Below are positions 35,899 to 46,100 of a stretch of DNA of 64,000 nucleotides, piece by piece. This DNA is from Methylobacterium sp. Leaf125. Lineage in GTDB: Bacteria > Pseudomonadota > Alphaproteobacteria > Rhizobiales > Beijerinckiaceae. The stretch is taken from contig NZ_LMNU01000001.1 in the NCBI RefSeq assembly GCF_001423085.1, positions 675,495-739,494 on the forward strand. Direction: 5' to 3'. A program made the position numbers and the translations under genes. Below the pieces are notes generated by a model. The model was not told the origin of the DNA, made no database searches, and worked only from the letters and a program-made list of their open reading frames with translations. Each line of letters opens with the position of its first letter. The first letter of the stretch is position 1.

Positions 35899-36846
35899 AT
35901 GCGAACGAACCAACAGACGACACTCAAAGCCCCCGCCACCCTGAGCGGCATCGGCGTCCACTCCGGGAACCCGGTCGTGATCACGCTGCATCCGGCGCCC
36001 GCCAATCACGGCATCGCCTTCCTCCGCACCGGAATGCCCACCGGCAACGACCGGCTCATCAAGGCCCATCACGCCTGCGTCTCCGCCACCGAGCTCTGCA
36101 CCGTCATCGGTGACGTCGAGAGCGGCGCGGTCGCCACCATCGAGCACCTGATGTCGGCGCTCTACGGTCTCGGGATCGACAACGTCCTCGTCGAGATCGA
36201 CGGCCCCGAGATGCCCATCCTCGACGGCAGCGCGCTCCCCTACGTACAGGCCATCGACGCGGTCGGGACCGCGAGCTGCGGCGCCGCCAAGCGCTGGATC
36301 AAGGTCCTTCGCTCCGTCCGCATCGAGGTCGGCCGGGCCTTCGCCGAACTCCGCCCCATCGACCGGGGCTTCCGCCTCGACGTCGAGATCGACTTCGAAA
36401 ACCCGGTGATCGGCCGCAGCCGCAAGGCGATGGACCTCACCCCCTCCGCCTACCGCCGCGAGATCGCCGGAGCCCGCACCTTCGGCATGATGCGGGACGT
36501 GGAGCGCTACTGGAAGGCGGGCTTCGCCCTGGGCGCCTCCCTCGAGAACACCGTCGCGGTCGGCGAGACCGCCGTCGTGAACCCCGAAGGCCTGCGCTAC
36601 GCCGACGAGTTCGTCCGGCACAAGTTTCTCGACGCCGTGGGCGACCTTGCCCTCGCGGGTCTCCCGATCCAGGGCGGCTACCGCTCCTACTGCGGCGGAC
36701 ACCGCATGAATGTCGGCGTCCTCACCGCCCTGTTCTCCGATCGCGCCAACTACGCCATCGTCGAGGGGCCCAGCGCCCGCCGCGAGACCAGCCTGACCGA
36801 GTTCGGCGCCAGCCTCGGCATCGCCGCCTTCGTGGGCGATCTGTAG
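35899..36846 (+). CDS. lpxC: UDP-3-O-acyl-N-acetylglucosamine deacetylase
   Basis: 315 residues. Starts LKAPATLSGIGVHSGNPVVI; zinc-binding VATIEHLMSALYGLGIDNV, EMPILDGSALPYVQAI, and the second zinc/catalytic cluster VRHKFLDAVGDLALAG, then GGHRMNVGVLTALF. LpxC performs the committed step of lipid A synthesis. ATG at 35899 follows CGAGGGC at suitable spacing; the longer frame upstream is Gly/Arg-rich and not family-like. It follows the post-ftsZ hairpins, so it probably has its own promoter (see the GANTC sites). Confidence 0.95.
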   Translation: MRTNQQTTLKAPATLSGIGVHSGNPVVITLHPAPANHGIAFLRTGMPTGNDRLIKAHHACVSATELCTVIGDVESGAVATIEHLMSALYGLGIDNVLVEIDGPEMPILDGSALPYVQAIDAVGTASCGAAKRWIKVLRSVRIEVGRAFAELRPIDRGFRLDVEIDFENPVIGRSRKAMDLTPSAYRREIAGARTFGMMRDVERYWKAGFALGASLENTVAVGETAVVNPEGLRYADEFVRHKFLDAVGDLALAGLPIQGGYRSYCGGHRMNVGVLTALFSDRANYAIVEGPSARRETSLTEFGASLGIAAFVGDL

Positions 36847-37067
36847 CGCCACCGACACACAGCCTTCGTTTCTGTCCAGGGCGTGGCCCGCCCGCCGCTT
36901 TCGCGCCCAAATCGCGCTCCACGGTGAATCGAGCGTGAAACGGGACGTCCGTCCGGTGTGCAGCGCACCCGGATCGTGGCATGAGGCCGTCAGCCACGCG
37001 ACCGACCTTTGTGATGGCTTGACGACGCGAGTCCGGGAACGGACCCGTCTGTTGGGGGAACACCGGA

Positions 37068-37946
37068 ATGCGCCTTACTCATCCCAACCGCGGTGCGATG
37101 GCGGCCGTGCTGGTGTCCGTCATCGGCTTCGGCCTCGGCGGATGCGACGCCCTCGACTCGATCAATCCCTTCGCCGAGAAGTACAAGCCGGAAGTCGTTC
37201 CGGATGTTCCCGCCGACAAGCTCTACAGCGAGGGCTTGGCGCGCATGGAGGACAAGGACTACGAGGGCGCCTCGAAGAAGTTCGGCGAGCTCGACAAGGC
37301 CTACAGCTATTCCGACTGGTCGCGCAAAGCGCTGCTGATGACGGCCTACGCGAATTACGAGGGTGCGAAGTACGACGACGCGATCAACGCCTCGAAGCGC
37401 TACCTGCAGCGCCATCCGGCGAGCAAGGATGCGGCCTACGCCCAGTACCTGATGGCGATGTCGCACTATAAGCAGATTCCGGACGTGACCCGCGACCAGG
37501 ACCGCTCCGAGAAGGCGCTCGCCGGCCTGCAGGAGCTTGTCCAGAAGTATCCGACCTCCGAATACGCGGCCGACGCCAAGGCCAAGATCCAGATCACCCG
37601 CGACCAACTCGCCGGTAAGGAGATGGAGGTTGGGCGCTTCTACCTCGAGCGCCGGAACTTCCCGGCCGCGATCAACCGGTTCCGTGACGTGGTCAGCAAG
37701 TACCAGACGACCCGTCACGCCGAGGAGGCCCTGGAGCGCCTGACCGAGGCCTACATGGCTCTCGGCCTGACCCAGGAAGCCCAGACCTCCGCCGCCGTGC
37801 TCGGCCACAACTTCCCCGACAGCCCCTGGTACAAGGATGCGCACGCGCTCCTGCAGAACGGGGGCCTCGAGCCGCGCGAGGAGAAGACCTCCTGGCTCAG
37901 CAAGGTCTATCGCGGCGTCATCGGACGCACCGCCGAGGCCCAGTAG
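37068..37946 (+). CDS. bamD: Outer membrane assembly lipoprotein BamD
   Basis: 292 residues. A lipoprotein signal ends in LGGC, giving lipidated C26 (VLVSVIGFGLGGC). The mature part is built of TPR-like repeats from about 50: DKLYSEGLARMEDKDYEGAS, AYANYEGAKYDDAINASKRY, GRFYLERRNFPAAINRFRDV. BamD is the essential lipoprotein of the BAM complex that folds outer membrane proteins with BamA. The lpxC-bamD-recN order is typical of Rhizobiales. An intrinsic terminator follows 34 bp after the stop. Confidence 0.93.
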   Translation: MRLTHPNRGAMAAVLVSVIGFGLGGCDALDSINPFAEKYKPEVVPDVPADKLYSEGLARMEDKDYEGASKKFGELDKAYSYSDWSRKALLMTAYANYEGAKYDDAINASKRYLQRHPASKDAAYAQYLMAMSHYKQIPDVTRDQDRSEKALAGLQELVQKYPTSEYAADAKAKIQITRDQLAGKEMEVGRFYLERRNFPAAINRFRDVVSKYQTTRHAEEALERLTEAYMALGLTQEAQTSAAVLGHNFPDSPWYKDAHALLQNGGLEPREEKTSWLSKVYRGVIGRTAEAQ

Positions 37947-37980
37947 GCCCCGGGCCCGCCCCCGCATCGAGGGCCGCTTT

Positions 37981-38010
37981 GCCGCTCCCCCAGGGGGGCG
38001 GCATCTTTTT
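37981..38010 (+). terminator. Intrinsic terminator after bamD
   Basis: GC-rich inverted repeat GCCGCTCCCC and GGGGGGCGGC followed by ATCTTTTT. Stem plus T tract is a good Rho-independent terminator for lpxC-bamD transcription, separating it from recN. Confidence 0.8.
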
Positions 38011-38077
38011 GCGTGAAGCCGGCGGCACTTCGCCGTAAACACGGCGCCAGCATCCACAACGGGACCCCAGACGCGGC

Positions 38078-39745
38078 ATGCTGAGCCAGCTCGCGATCCG
38101 CGACATCGTTCTCATCGACAAGCTCGTCCTGACCTTTCGCGAGGGCCTCAGCGTCCTCACCGGCGAGACGGGCGCGGGCAAGTCGATCCTGCTCGATGCC
38201 TTTGCCCTGGCGCTCGGCGGCCGCGGCGACGGCCGGCTCGTGCGCCACGGGGAAGGGCAGGGCGCCGTCACGGCCGTCTTCGACGTGCCCCTCGATCATC
38301 CGGCCCGGGCGCTCGCCGCCGAGGCGGAGATCGACACCGAGGGCGATCTCATCCTCCGTCGCGTGCAGATGGCGGACGGACGCACGCGCGCCTTCGTCAA
38401 CGATCAGGCCGTGGGCGTCCAGGTCCTGCGTGCCATCGGCGCGGCGCTTGTGGAGATCCACGGGCAGCACGACGACCGGGCGCTGGCCGATCCCACTACC
38501 CACCGTGCCATCCTGGACGCCTTCGGGGGCCTGCAGGGCCCGCTGGCCCAGGTCGCCGAGGCCGCCAAGCGCGTGAAGGGCGCCCGCTCCGCCCTGTCCG
38601 AGCACCGGGCCCGGGTGGAGGCCGCCGCCAAGGAATCCGACTTCCTGCGCCATGCCGTGGCGGAGCTCGAAACCCTCGCGCCGGAACCGGGCGAGGAGAC
38701 CACCCTGGCCGAGCGCCGCACGGTGATGCAGCAGAGCGAGAAGGTCGCGCGCGAGCTGAACGAGGCGATCGAGGCCTCGGGCGGCCCCATCGTATCCCAT
38801 CTCTCCTCCGCCCTGCGCAAACTGGAGCGCCGGGCGGCGCAGCTGCCGGCCCTGGTCGAACCCTGCGTCGCCGCCCTCGACACGGCCCTGACCGCTCTCG
38901 ACGAGGCCCACACCATCCTCGACGTGGCCCTGCGCGAGGCGGAGTTCGATCCGCGCGAGCTGGAGCGGGTGGAGGAGCGACTGTTCGCCCTTCGGGCCGC
39001 CGCGCGGAAATACCAGGTGCCGGTCGACGATCTTGCCGCCCTGCGCGTACGCTACGCCGCGGACGTCGCTGCGATCGACGCCGGCGAGGAAGCCCTCGGC
39101 GGTCTGGAGGCCACGCTGGCTGCGGCGGAGGCCGCCTACGCGAAGGCCGCCGCCAAGCTCACCGACGGGCGCAAGCGCGCGGCCAAGGCCCTCGACGCGG
39201 CGGTGAAGGCCGAGCTGCCGCCACTCAAGCTGGAGCGCGCCCGCTTCATCACCGAGATCGCCACCGATCCGGACTCCCGCGATCCGTCCGGCTACGACCG
39301 CGTGGAGTTCTGGGCCCAGACCAATCCGGGTACGCGCCCGGGGCCGATGATGAAGGTGGCCTCGGGCGGCGAGCTCTCGCGCTTCATGCTGGCCCTGAAG
39401 GTGGTGCTCGCCGACAAGGGCTCCGCGCCGACCCTGATCTTCGACGAGATCGACACCGGCGTCGGCGGGGCGGTGGCCGATGCCATCGGCGCCCGGCTCG
39501 GGCGCCTGGCCACGCAGGTCCAGGTGGTGGCCGTGACCCACGCGCCCCAGGTGGCGGCGCGGGCGGAAACGCATTTCCTGATCGCCAAGGATCCCGTGAA
39601 GGGCAGCGACCGGGTCGCCACGCGGGTCGCCTCCCTGGAAGCGCCGGCGCGCCGGGAGGAAATCGCCCGGATGCTGGCCGGTGCCACGGTGACCGACGAG
39701 GCCCGGGCCGCGGCGGCACGCCTGCTTCAGGCGGCCGACGCCTGA
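38078..39745 (+). CDS. recN: DNA repair protein RecN
   Basis: 555 residues, SMC-like ATPase. MLSQLAIRDIVLIDKLVLTF begins the head; Walker A GETGAGKS is at 29-36; LVEIHGQHDD is the Q-loop region; coiled-coil arms span about 170-380; the C-terminal head has KVASGGELSRFMLALKVVLA (signature), LIFDEIDTGVGG (Walker B) and VVAVTHAPQVAA. RecN tethers broken DNA ends in double-strand break repair. No GTTC-N7-GTTC box was seen upstream, although recN is often SOS-controlled. Confidence 0.95.
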   Translation: MLSQLAIRDIVLIDKLVLTFREGLSVLTGETGAGKSILLDAFALALGGRGDGRLVRHGEGQGAVTAVFDVPLDHPARALAAEAEIDTEGDLILRRVQMADGRTRAFVNDQAVGVQVLRAIGAALVEIHGQHDDRALADPTTHRAILDAFGGLQGPLAQVAEAAKRVKGARSALSEHRARVEAAAKESDFLRHAVAELETLAPEPGEETTLAERRTVMQQSEKVARELNEAIEASGGPIVSHLSSALRKLERRAAQLPALVEPCVAALDTALTALDEAHTILDVALREAEFDPRELERVEERLFALRAAARKYQVPVDDLAALRVRYAADVAAIDAGEEALGGLEATLAAAEAAYAKAAAKLTDGRKRAAKALDAAVKAELPPLKLERARFITEIATDPDSRDPSGYDRVEFWAQTNPGTRPGPMMKVASGGELSRFMLALKVVLADKGSAPTLIFDEIDTGVGGAVADAIGARLGRLATQVQVVAVTHAPQVAARAETHFLIAKDPVKGSDRVATRVASLEAPARREEIARMLAGATVTDEARAAAARLLQAADA

Positions 39746-39865
39746 GCGCTGTAGGACGGCTCGGCCTTTAACGTTTCCTTAACCATGTTGGACGACACTC
39801 GTTAAACGGCGAGTGCGCTCCATTTCGGCGCCGGCGTTGGATCGCTCGAACGAGGGACTGAGACG

Positions 39866-40075
39866 TTGGACCAGAGAGTTTGCGACGGCGAGATGCGGGA
39901 GGACGCGACGCATGCGTGTCAGCCCAACCTGCCCGACGACACGCGGTACCGTCTCGGAACCGCGCTGCGTTCGATCTACGAAGAGACCTGCGACACCCTG
40001 CCGATCCCGGACAGCCAGATCGATCTCCTGCTGCGCCTGCGGCACAAGGAGCGGGATCTGCGGCGGCTCGACTAG
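39866..40075 (+). CDS. NepR-like anti-sigma factor
   Basis: 69 residues. The core YRLGTALRSIYEETCDTLPI followed by PDSQIDLLLRL matches the NepR pattern (LRxhYddhhxxPhPdxhhxLLxxL) by eye. NepR proteins hold the general stress sigma factor EcfG and are displaced by phosphorylated PhyR; neither partner gene is adjacent, so this is a stand-alone paralog or the distant member of the set. TTG at 39866 is preferred because GAGGGA sits 8 bp upstream; ATG at 39893 is an alternative, giving 60 residues. It converges on the 80-residue protein with a 6-bp gap. Confidence 0.65.
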   Translation: MDQRVCDGEMREDATHACQPNLPDDTRYRLGTALRSIYEETCDTLPIPDSQIDLLLRLRHKERDLRRLD

Positions 40076-40081
40076 GACCCG

Positions 40082-40324
40082 CTACCAGCGCCGCGCATTC
40101 GGCTGCCGCTTGTACTCGGCGGCGCGGATCTGGGTCATGACCCGGTCGAGGCTGAGAAGCAGCGCCTTCTCGTCGTCGGCGGCCTGGTCCACGGCCTCCT
40201 GGCCGGGGCCGAACTGCCGGCGCAGCTGCACCAGCGACAATTGACGTTCCAGATCCTCGCGCTGCGCATGCAGGTCGAGGAACGCGGCCTCGTTGCCGTC
40301 GATCGTGGTCGTTCGCTCCGTCAC
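40082..40324 (-). CDS. Small coiled-coil protein of unknown function
   Basis: 80 residues, charged and helical throughout: AAFLDLHAQREDLERQLSLV and ADDEKALLLSLDRVMTQIRA look like a two-helix coiled coil, with a basic tail KRQPNARRW. No family recognised. It lies 89 bp downstream of gcrA in the same direction and may be cotranscribed with it. No signal peptide or membrane segment. Confidence 0.6.
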   Translation of the reverse strand: MTERTTTIDGNEAAFLDLHAQREDLERQLSLVQLRRQFGPGQEAVDQAADDEKALLLSLDRVMTQIRAAEYKRQPNARRW

Positions 40325-40413
40325 GGCTCGTCACCTTCTCTCGCCGGTCCGAAACCGGCGACGGTGATCAACGCGCGAAGTCTCCAAACCGTGCCGCGCC
40401 CGTGCGCAGCGGA

Positions 40414-40935
40414 TCAGCGAAAGCCGCCGACGCGCCGGTCCCGCTTGCGCTCGGCCGCCGGCTGGTAGGCAATCTGCGCGTGGGCGGTGCAGTAGGGCAG
40501 ACCCGTGATCGACCGGTCGCCGCAATAGTGGAAGTCGGGCGAAGTCGGATCGCCGATGGGCCAGCGGCACATCGATTCCCGCAGGTCCATGATCGTCACG
40601 CGACGCGAGAGCGTCAGGGCGACCGGGGCCACCACGACCGGTGCGGCCGCGGGAGCCTCGAAGGCAACCGCGGCGTCGTCGAGGTCAGGGGCCACGATCG
40701 CGGGCGCCACGACCTCGAGTTCCGGCTCGCGCACGACCTTACGCGGCGACACGCCGGGCGTCTCGGCCGACTTGACGCGGCCCGAGAGGCCGAGCCGATG
40801 GACCTTGCCGATGACTGCGTTGCGCGTCACGCCGCCGAGCTGCGTCGCGATCTGGCTGGCGCTCAGGCCATCCTCCCACAGCCGGCGCAGGAGATCGACC
40901 CGCTCGTCCGACCAACCCGGGACCGTTTCCGCCAT
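40414..40935 (-). CDS. gcrA: Cell-cycle regulator GcrA
   Basis: 173 residues. The N-terminal helix-turn-helix is diagnostic: GWSDERVDLLRRLWEDGLSA, ATQLGGVTRNAVIGKVHRLG. A variable linker (about 55-115) leads to the C-terminal sigma-70-interacting part with SMCRWPIGDPTSPDFHYCGD and GLPYCTAHAQIAYQPA, keeping the cysteine/histidine residues of GcrA. GcrA binds sigma-70 and stimulates promoters carrying GANTC sites according to CcrM methylation. One GANTC (GACTC, 40970-40974) lies 34 bp upstream of its own start. Confidence 0.93.
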   Translation of the reverse strand: MAETVPGWSDERVDLLRRLWEDGLSASQIATQLGGVTRNAVIGKVHRLGLSGRVKSAETPGVSPRKVVREPELEVVAPAIVAPDLDDAAVAFEAPAAAPVVVAPVALTLSRRVTIMDLRESMCRWPIGDPTSPDFHYCGDRSITGLPYCTAHAQIAYQPAAERKRDRRVGGFR

Positions 40936-41244
40936 AGCCCCCTCCGAAATCGCCCGCTTCCGTCCGTTCGACTCACGTGACGCCCCTGCACCGGGCCTGC
41001 GGCGCCGAGATCAAGACCGTCATCGGGTGAAGGACAGCGGCCCCCCGGCCGTCGATGTGAGAACCGTACAGGACGCCGAGACGCCGAGGCAAGTGCGGCC
41101 GGGATGATGCCGCGGCACCCCTGTCACCTGTCCACCGGCAAAGGCCGGGCGGCCCCGTGCCCAACGATCTCGCCCGTGCAGCCCGGATGGGCTAGAGCGG
41201 CGGCTCCGTGCCCTCCCGTCCGCCCCCTGATCCTGCGAGTGTCC

Positions 41245-41925
41245 ATGACCGCCCTGCCGCCCATCGCCGTCTTCGATCTCGACGGGACCCTGGCCGAGAC
41301 CGCCGGCGACCTGATCGGCACCCTGAACGTGATCCTGCGTCGCGAGGGCCTCCAGGCCCTGCCCCTCGAGCAGGCCCGCGACATGATCGGCGCGGGGGCC
41401 AAGGCGCTGATCCAGCGCGGCTTCACGACGGCCGGCGAGCCGTTGTCGACCGAACGGCTGGAGGCGCTGTTCTCTGACTTCATCGCCCATTACGGCGATC
41501 ATCTCTGCGAGCAGTCGCACCTGTTCCCCGGCGTCGTCGAGGCCCTGGACGCCCTGCGGGGCCGCGGCTTCCTCCTCGCCGTCTGCACCAACAAGTACGA
41601 GGGCCAGGCCGTGCGCCTGCTCGAACTCCTGGGCGCGGCCGACCGCTTCGCGACGATCTGCGGCCGCGAGACCTTCCCGTACTTCAAGCCGGATCCGCGC
41701 CACATCACCCTGACCATCGAGCGCGCCGGTGGCGACCCGGCCCGCGCCGTGATGGTGGGGGATTCCCGCGCCGACATCGATGCCGCCAAGGCCGCCGGCA
41801 TTCCAGTCGTGGCGGTGCCCTTCGGCTACACCGACCTGCCCGTGACCGCGCTCGGACCGGACCGGGTCATCGCCCATTTCGACGAGCTCGGCGCTGCCGT
41901 GGCGGCGCTCGTCCCGAACGCGTGA
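41245..41925 (+). CDS. gph: Phosphoglycolate phosphatase (HAD family)
   Basis: 226 residues. HAD motif I VFDLDGTLAETAGDL (nucleophile Asp), motif II AVCTNKYEGQAVRLL, motif III lysine in PYFKPDPRH, and motif IV VMVGDSRADIDAAKAAGIPV. It removes phosphate from 2-phosphoglycolate, a by-product of DNA repair or Calvin-cycle oxygenation. ATG at 41245 begins MTALPPIAVFDLDG; upstream frame is not family-like. Divergent from gcrA with a 309-bp gap. A bidirectional terminator follows. Confidence 0.9.
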   Translation: MTALPPIAVFDLDGTLAETAGDLIGTLNVILRREGLQALPLEQARDMIGAGAKALIQRGFTTAGEPLSTERLEALFSDFIAHYGDHLCEQSHLFPGVVEALDALRGRGFLLAVCTNKYEGQAVRLLELLGAADRFATICGRETFPYFKPDPRHITLTIERAGGDPARAVMVGDSRADIDAAKAAGIPVVAVPFGYTDLPVTALGPDRVIAHFDELGAAVAALVPNA

Positions 41926-41949
41926 AGCGGGCGACGGGACCGGGCCACG

Positions 41950-41980
41950 AAAAAAGGGCCGCCCCACGGGGCGACCCTTT
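41950..41980. terminator. Bidirectional intrinsic terminator
   Basis: Arms AAAGGGCCGCCCC (41953-41965) and GGGGCGACCCTTT (41968-41980) around AC, flanked by an A run on the left and TTT on the right. It stands between the convergent phosphatase and DUF4142 genes and can serve both. Confidence 0.8.
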
Positions 41981-42004
41981 CGCATTTGGATCGAAGACGA
42001 CCGC

Positions 42005-42721
42005 TCAGTTGATGCGGTCGGCGAGGTTGGCCGAGTGGGCGTGCTCGCCGGCGATGTAGGGCAGCGCCTGGTTGGCGAACTCACGACCCTGCACGCTGTC
42101 GCCGTTGCGAGCGTAGGAGGCGTAGAGGCCGAGGGTGCGGGCGTCCGAGTTGGCCTGCTGGTCGACGTAGGTGCGGTCGAAGTCACGGCCCGTGCGGGCG
42201 GACTTCAGGCGATCGAGCCGGCCCTGACCCTCGGCCCCGATGGCGACGCGGCGGCCCGGCTCGGCGGGGCTGTTGTCCACGAGGCCGACGCCGCCGAGGA
42301 CGCCACCGACGACGCGCTGGGCGATGGTGGCCGAGATCGTCACCGGGGCGAGGACGACGCCAACCGGGTTGTCGAGGCGGGTCTCGAAGGGCTGAGTGTC
42401 GGAAACCACGGTGCCGCCAGCGGTCAGCGAGGTGCCCTCGGGCAGCAGCGCCTGGGTGGTGGCCTTACGCTCGACCAGGACGTTGTGGGCGTACTGACGG
42501 ACGCGCGGGTTGCGCGAGCGCTCCAGGGCGATGCGGCTCGACTCGATGCTAACGGCGTCCGAGCGAAGGGCAGCGGCGCGGAAGTCAGAGGTGTCGGTCA
42601 CGGTCGGCTGGTTGCCGTCGAACTGCGGGGCGACGCGGAAGGACAGCGGCTCCTGGGCCAGGGCCGGGGTGGCGAGGGTAGCGACCGACAGGCCGAGGGC
42701 GGCGAGGAGGGACTTGGTCAT
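42005..42721 (-). CDS. Secreted DUF4142 domain protein
   Basis: 238 residues. A signal peptide (MTKSLLAALGLSVATLATPA, cleavage after ALA) precedes a DUF4142-like helical domain: DFRAAALRSDAVSIESSRIA, LERSRNPRVRQYAHNVLVER, and after a Gly/Val-rich insertion of about 60 residues, DFDRTYVDQQANSDARTLGL and LPYIAGEHAHSANLADRIN. DUF4142 proteins are exported ferritin-like helical bundles of unknown role, frequent in Methylobacterium. The hydrophobic insertion (RLDNPVGVVLAPVTISATIA) is notable. Convergent with the phosphatase gene. Confidence 0.82.
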   Translation of the reverse strand: MTKSLLAALGLSVATLATPALAQEPLSFRVAPQFDGNQPTVTDTSDFRAAALRSDAVSIESSRIALERSRNPRVRQYAHNVLVERKATTQALLPEGTSLTAGGTVVSDTQPFETRLDNPVGVVLAPVTISATIAQRVVGGVLGGVGLVDNSPAEPGRRVAIGAEGQGRLDRLKSARTGRDFDRTYVDQQANSDARTLGLYASYARNGDSVQGREFANQALPYIAGEHAHSANLADRIN

Positions 42722-43172
42722 GGCGAGTTCTCTTTCCAGAGCGCCTGAACGGCGCCGTTCTTGATGATCGTTTGCGGTGCGGCAACACGTGGCCCGACCG
42801 GGCGTTCCACCCTGCGTCGCATTGGAGCATTGCGTTCGCGGGGGTGTTATTCGGCGCCTTCGACTCCAGAGCGGGTCGGTTCCTGGGAGGGGATTCCGGC
42901 GTCAGGATCGGATGTCGGATCAGCAAGCGCGCGGGTCCCTGCGTGAAGTTCGACCGCTCCTCGACAGCCTGACCCGCTTGCCCGCGTACGCCCGAAGTCG
43001 GACGCCGTGGCTCATCCCTCGGGGCCGGTGAGGGTGGCGCGGTACAATGCGTCGCCCTCCGCAATCGTGAGCGGCAACCCGGTCGCACGGCTTCGCCACC
43101 GGTGCGGGGAGCCGACCGTTGCACCGCTGTTCCGGCGGGACGGGTGGGCCGGTCCGGCGCGCGAGGCGCTTC
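42722..43172. other. 451-bp gap without a recognisable gene
   Basis: Between the DUF4142 gene start and the polA stop. Short frames here have no family features and no repeats or clear terminators stand out; a weak CCCTC/GAGGG pair lies near 43016-43034. Confidence 0.5.
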
Positions 43173-46100
43173 TCAGTGCGCCTCTTCCCAGTTCAGGGCA
43201 GCGCGGGCCTCGACCACCAGCGGGACCTTCAAGGTCAGAGCGGGGGCGGGGGCGTCGACCATGATGCGGGTGATCACCGGCAGGGCCTTCTCGACCTCGT
43301 CCTCGGGTGCCTCGAACACGAGTTCGTCGTGCACCTGCAGGAGCATGCGCACGTTCAGGCGCTCGGCCCGCAGCGCTTCCTCCATGCGGATCATCGCCCG
43401 GCGGATGATGTCGGCGGCCGAGCCCTGGATCGGTGCGTTGATGGCCTGACGCTCGACGGAGGCGCGCTCGTTGGGGTTGTTCGAGCGGATCTGCGGATAA
43501 TGGCAGACCCGGCCGAACAGGGTGGTGACGTAGCCGAGATCCCGGCAGCGCCGCTTGGTGTCGTCGATATAGGCGCGGATGCCGGGAAAGCGCTCGAAAT
43601 ACTGCTTGATGAAGGCGCCCGCCTCCTCGCGGCCGATGCCGAGGCGGTCGGCGAGGCCGAAAGCCGAGATGCCGTAGATGATGCCGAAGTTGATGGTCTT
43701 GGCCCGCCGGCGCAGGTCCGGCGTCATCTCGGCGAGCGGCACGCCGAACATCGCGCTGGCGGTGGCCGCGTGGATGTCGATGCCGTCCGCGAAAGCCTGG
43801 CGCAGCTGCGGGATGTCGGCGATGTGGGCGAGAAGGCGCAGTTCGATCTGGCTGTAATCGGCCGAGATCAGGCGGTTGCCCTCCGCCGCCACGAAGGCCC
43901 GGCGGATGCGGCGGCCTTCCTCGGTGCGGATCGGGATGTTCTGCAGGTTCGGCTCGGAGGAGGAGAGCCGGCCGGTGGTGGTGGCGGCCAGCGAGAACGA
44001 GGTGTGGACCCGGTCGGTCTCCCGGTCCGCATGCTGCTGCAGCGAATCCGTGTAGGTGGATTTCAGCTTGGCGAGCTGGCGCCATTCGAGGATCTTCTTC
44101 GGCAGCGGATGCCCGGCCTGGGCGAGCTCCTCCAGCAGGGTCGCGGGCGTCGCCCACTGGCCCGAGGGCGTCTTCTTGGCGCCGGGCAGGCCCATCTTGC
44201 CGAACAGGATGTCGCCGATCTGCTTCGGCGAGGAGACCTGGAATTTCTCGCCCGCATCCTCCTGGATCTCCTCTTCCAGACGCACCAGGATCTGCGAGAA
44301 GTCGCCGGACAGCCGGCTGAGCATGTTGCGGTCGACGCGGATGCCCTCCGCCTCCATCCGGGCGATCACCGGCACCAGCGGACGCTCCAGGGTCTCGTAG
44401 ACGGCGACGCGCTTCTCGGCCACGAGCCGAGGCTTCATCATCCGCCACAGGCGCAGGGTGACGTCGGCATCCTCGGCCGCGTAGGCGGTGGCCTTGTCCA
44501 GCGCGACCCGGTCGAAGGTGACCTTGGCCCGGCCCGTGCCGGCCACGTCCGAGAAGGTGATGGGCTGGTGCCCGAGATGGCGGCGGGCGAGCTCGTCCAT
44601 GCCGTGCCCGCCCTTGCCGGCATCGAGCACGTAGGAGATCAGCATGGTGTCGTCGAAGGGCGCCACCCGGATGCCGTAGCGCGACAGGACGGCAAAGTCG
44701 TATTTCAGGTTCTGGCCGACCTTCAGGACGCCCGGATTCTCGAGAAGCGGCTTCAGCCGCGCGATCGCCGCCTTGAGGGGAATCTGGCCGGGCAGCAGGC
44801 CGTCGCCGAACAGGTCGTCGCCCCCGCTATGCGCGAGGGGGATGTAGGCCGCCCGGCCCGGCGCCACGCAGAGGGAGACGCCCACGAGGTTGGCGTGGTT
44901 GGAATCCAGCGAATCCGTCTCGGTGTCGACGGCGATGACACCGGCCTCCTCGGCCTCGGCGATCCAGGCGTCGAGCTGCTCGACGGACCCGATCGTCTCG
45001 TAGGCGGCCGTGTCGAAGGGCTTCACCGACTCCGCCGCCCGCGCCGCCACGAGGCCGGCGGGCGTCGGCTCGGAGGGGCCGCGGGGCTTGGGCGCGACAT
45101 CGGGCAGGCCGAGGTCGGCGAAGGGATCGACCTCGCCGCTCGGGGCGCCGGACGCGGTCTCGGGATCGACGGGCACCGGGTCGCCGTGGGCGTCCGGGAA
45201 GAACGGGGCGTCGGGCGCGGGTTCGCGGTTCGGCAGCAATGCCGGGTCGGGCTGCACCGCCTCCGGGTCGACGTGGAGCATCTGGGCGATGCGCCGGGTC
45301 AGGGTGTTGAACTCCATCGCCTTGAGGAAGCCGACGAGTTTCTGCGGATCGGGCTTGGGCAGGCGCAGGTCGTCCAGCGGCACCGGAAGGGGCACGTTCT
45401 CCTCAAGCGCCACCAGCCTTCGCGAGAGGCGGGCCTGGTCGATGCTGGCGAGCAGGGTCTCGCGGCGTTTGGGCTGCTTGATCTCGGCGGCGCGCTCCAG
45501 AAGCGCGTCGAGGCTGCCGTATTCCTTGATCAGGGCCGCGGCGGTCTTCAGGCCGATGCCGGGCACGCCCGGCACGTTGTCCGAGGTGTCGCCGATCAGC
45601 GCCAGGGCGTCTCCGATCTGCTCAGGCTGCAGGCCCTCCCACTTGGCGATGATCGCTTCGCGGTCGAGGTTGCGCTCGGGCCGGTAGCCGGGCTTGCCCT
45701 TGGCGCCGGACTCGAAGTCGTAGAACCGCACCAGGGGGCCGACGAGCTGCATCAGGTCCTTGTCGGACGAGACGATGATGACGCCGGCCCCGCGCGCCTC
45801 GGCCTGGCGCGAATAGGTGGCGATGAGGTCGTCGGCCTCGTAGCGGATCAACTCGATCGGCTGCAGGCCGAAGGCCCGCACGGCGTCGCGCATCAGCGGC
45901 ATCTGCCGCTTGAGGTCGTCCGGCGCGTCCGGACGGTGGCCCTTGTAGTCGGGGAAGAGCTCCTTGCGGAACGAGCCCTCCGACTTGTCGAACACGATGG
46001 CGAGGTGCGTCGGCATCACCCCGGCCGCACCCTCCTGCACGAACTGGGCGATCTTGGTGCAGAACAGCCGCACCGCGCCGGTGGGCAGGCCATCCGACGG

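Noticed and set aside
37947-38077. Search for an SOS box upstream of recN
   Set aside because: No GTTC-N7-GTTC or GAAC-N7-GAAC sequence is present.
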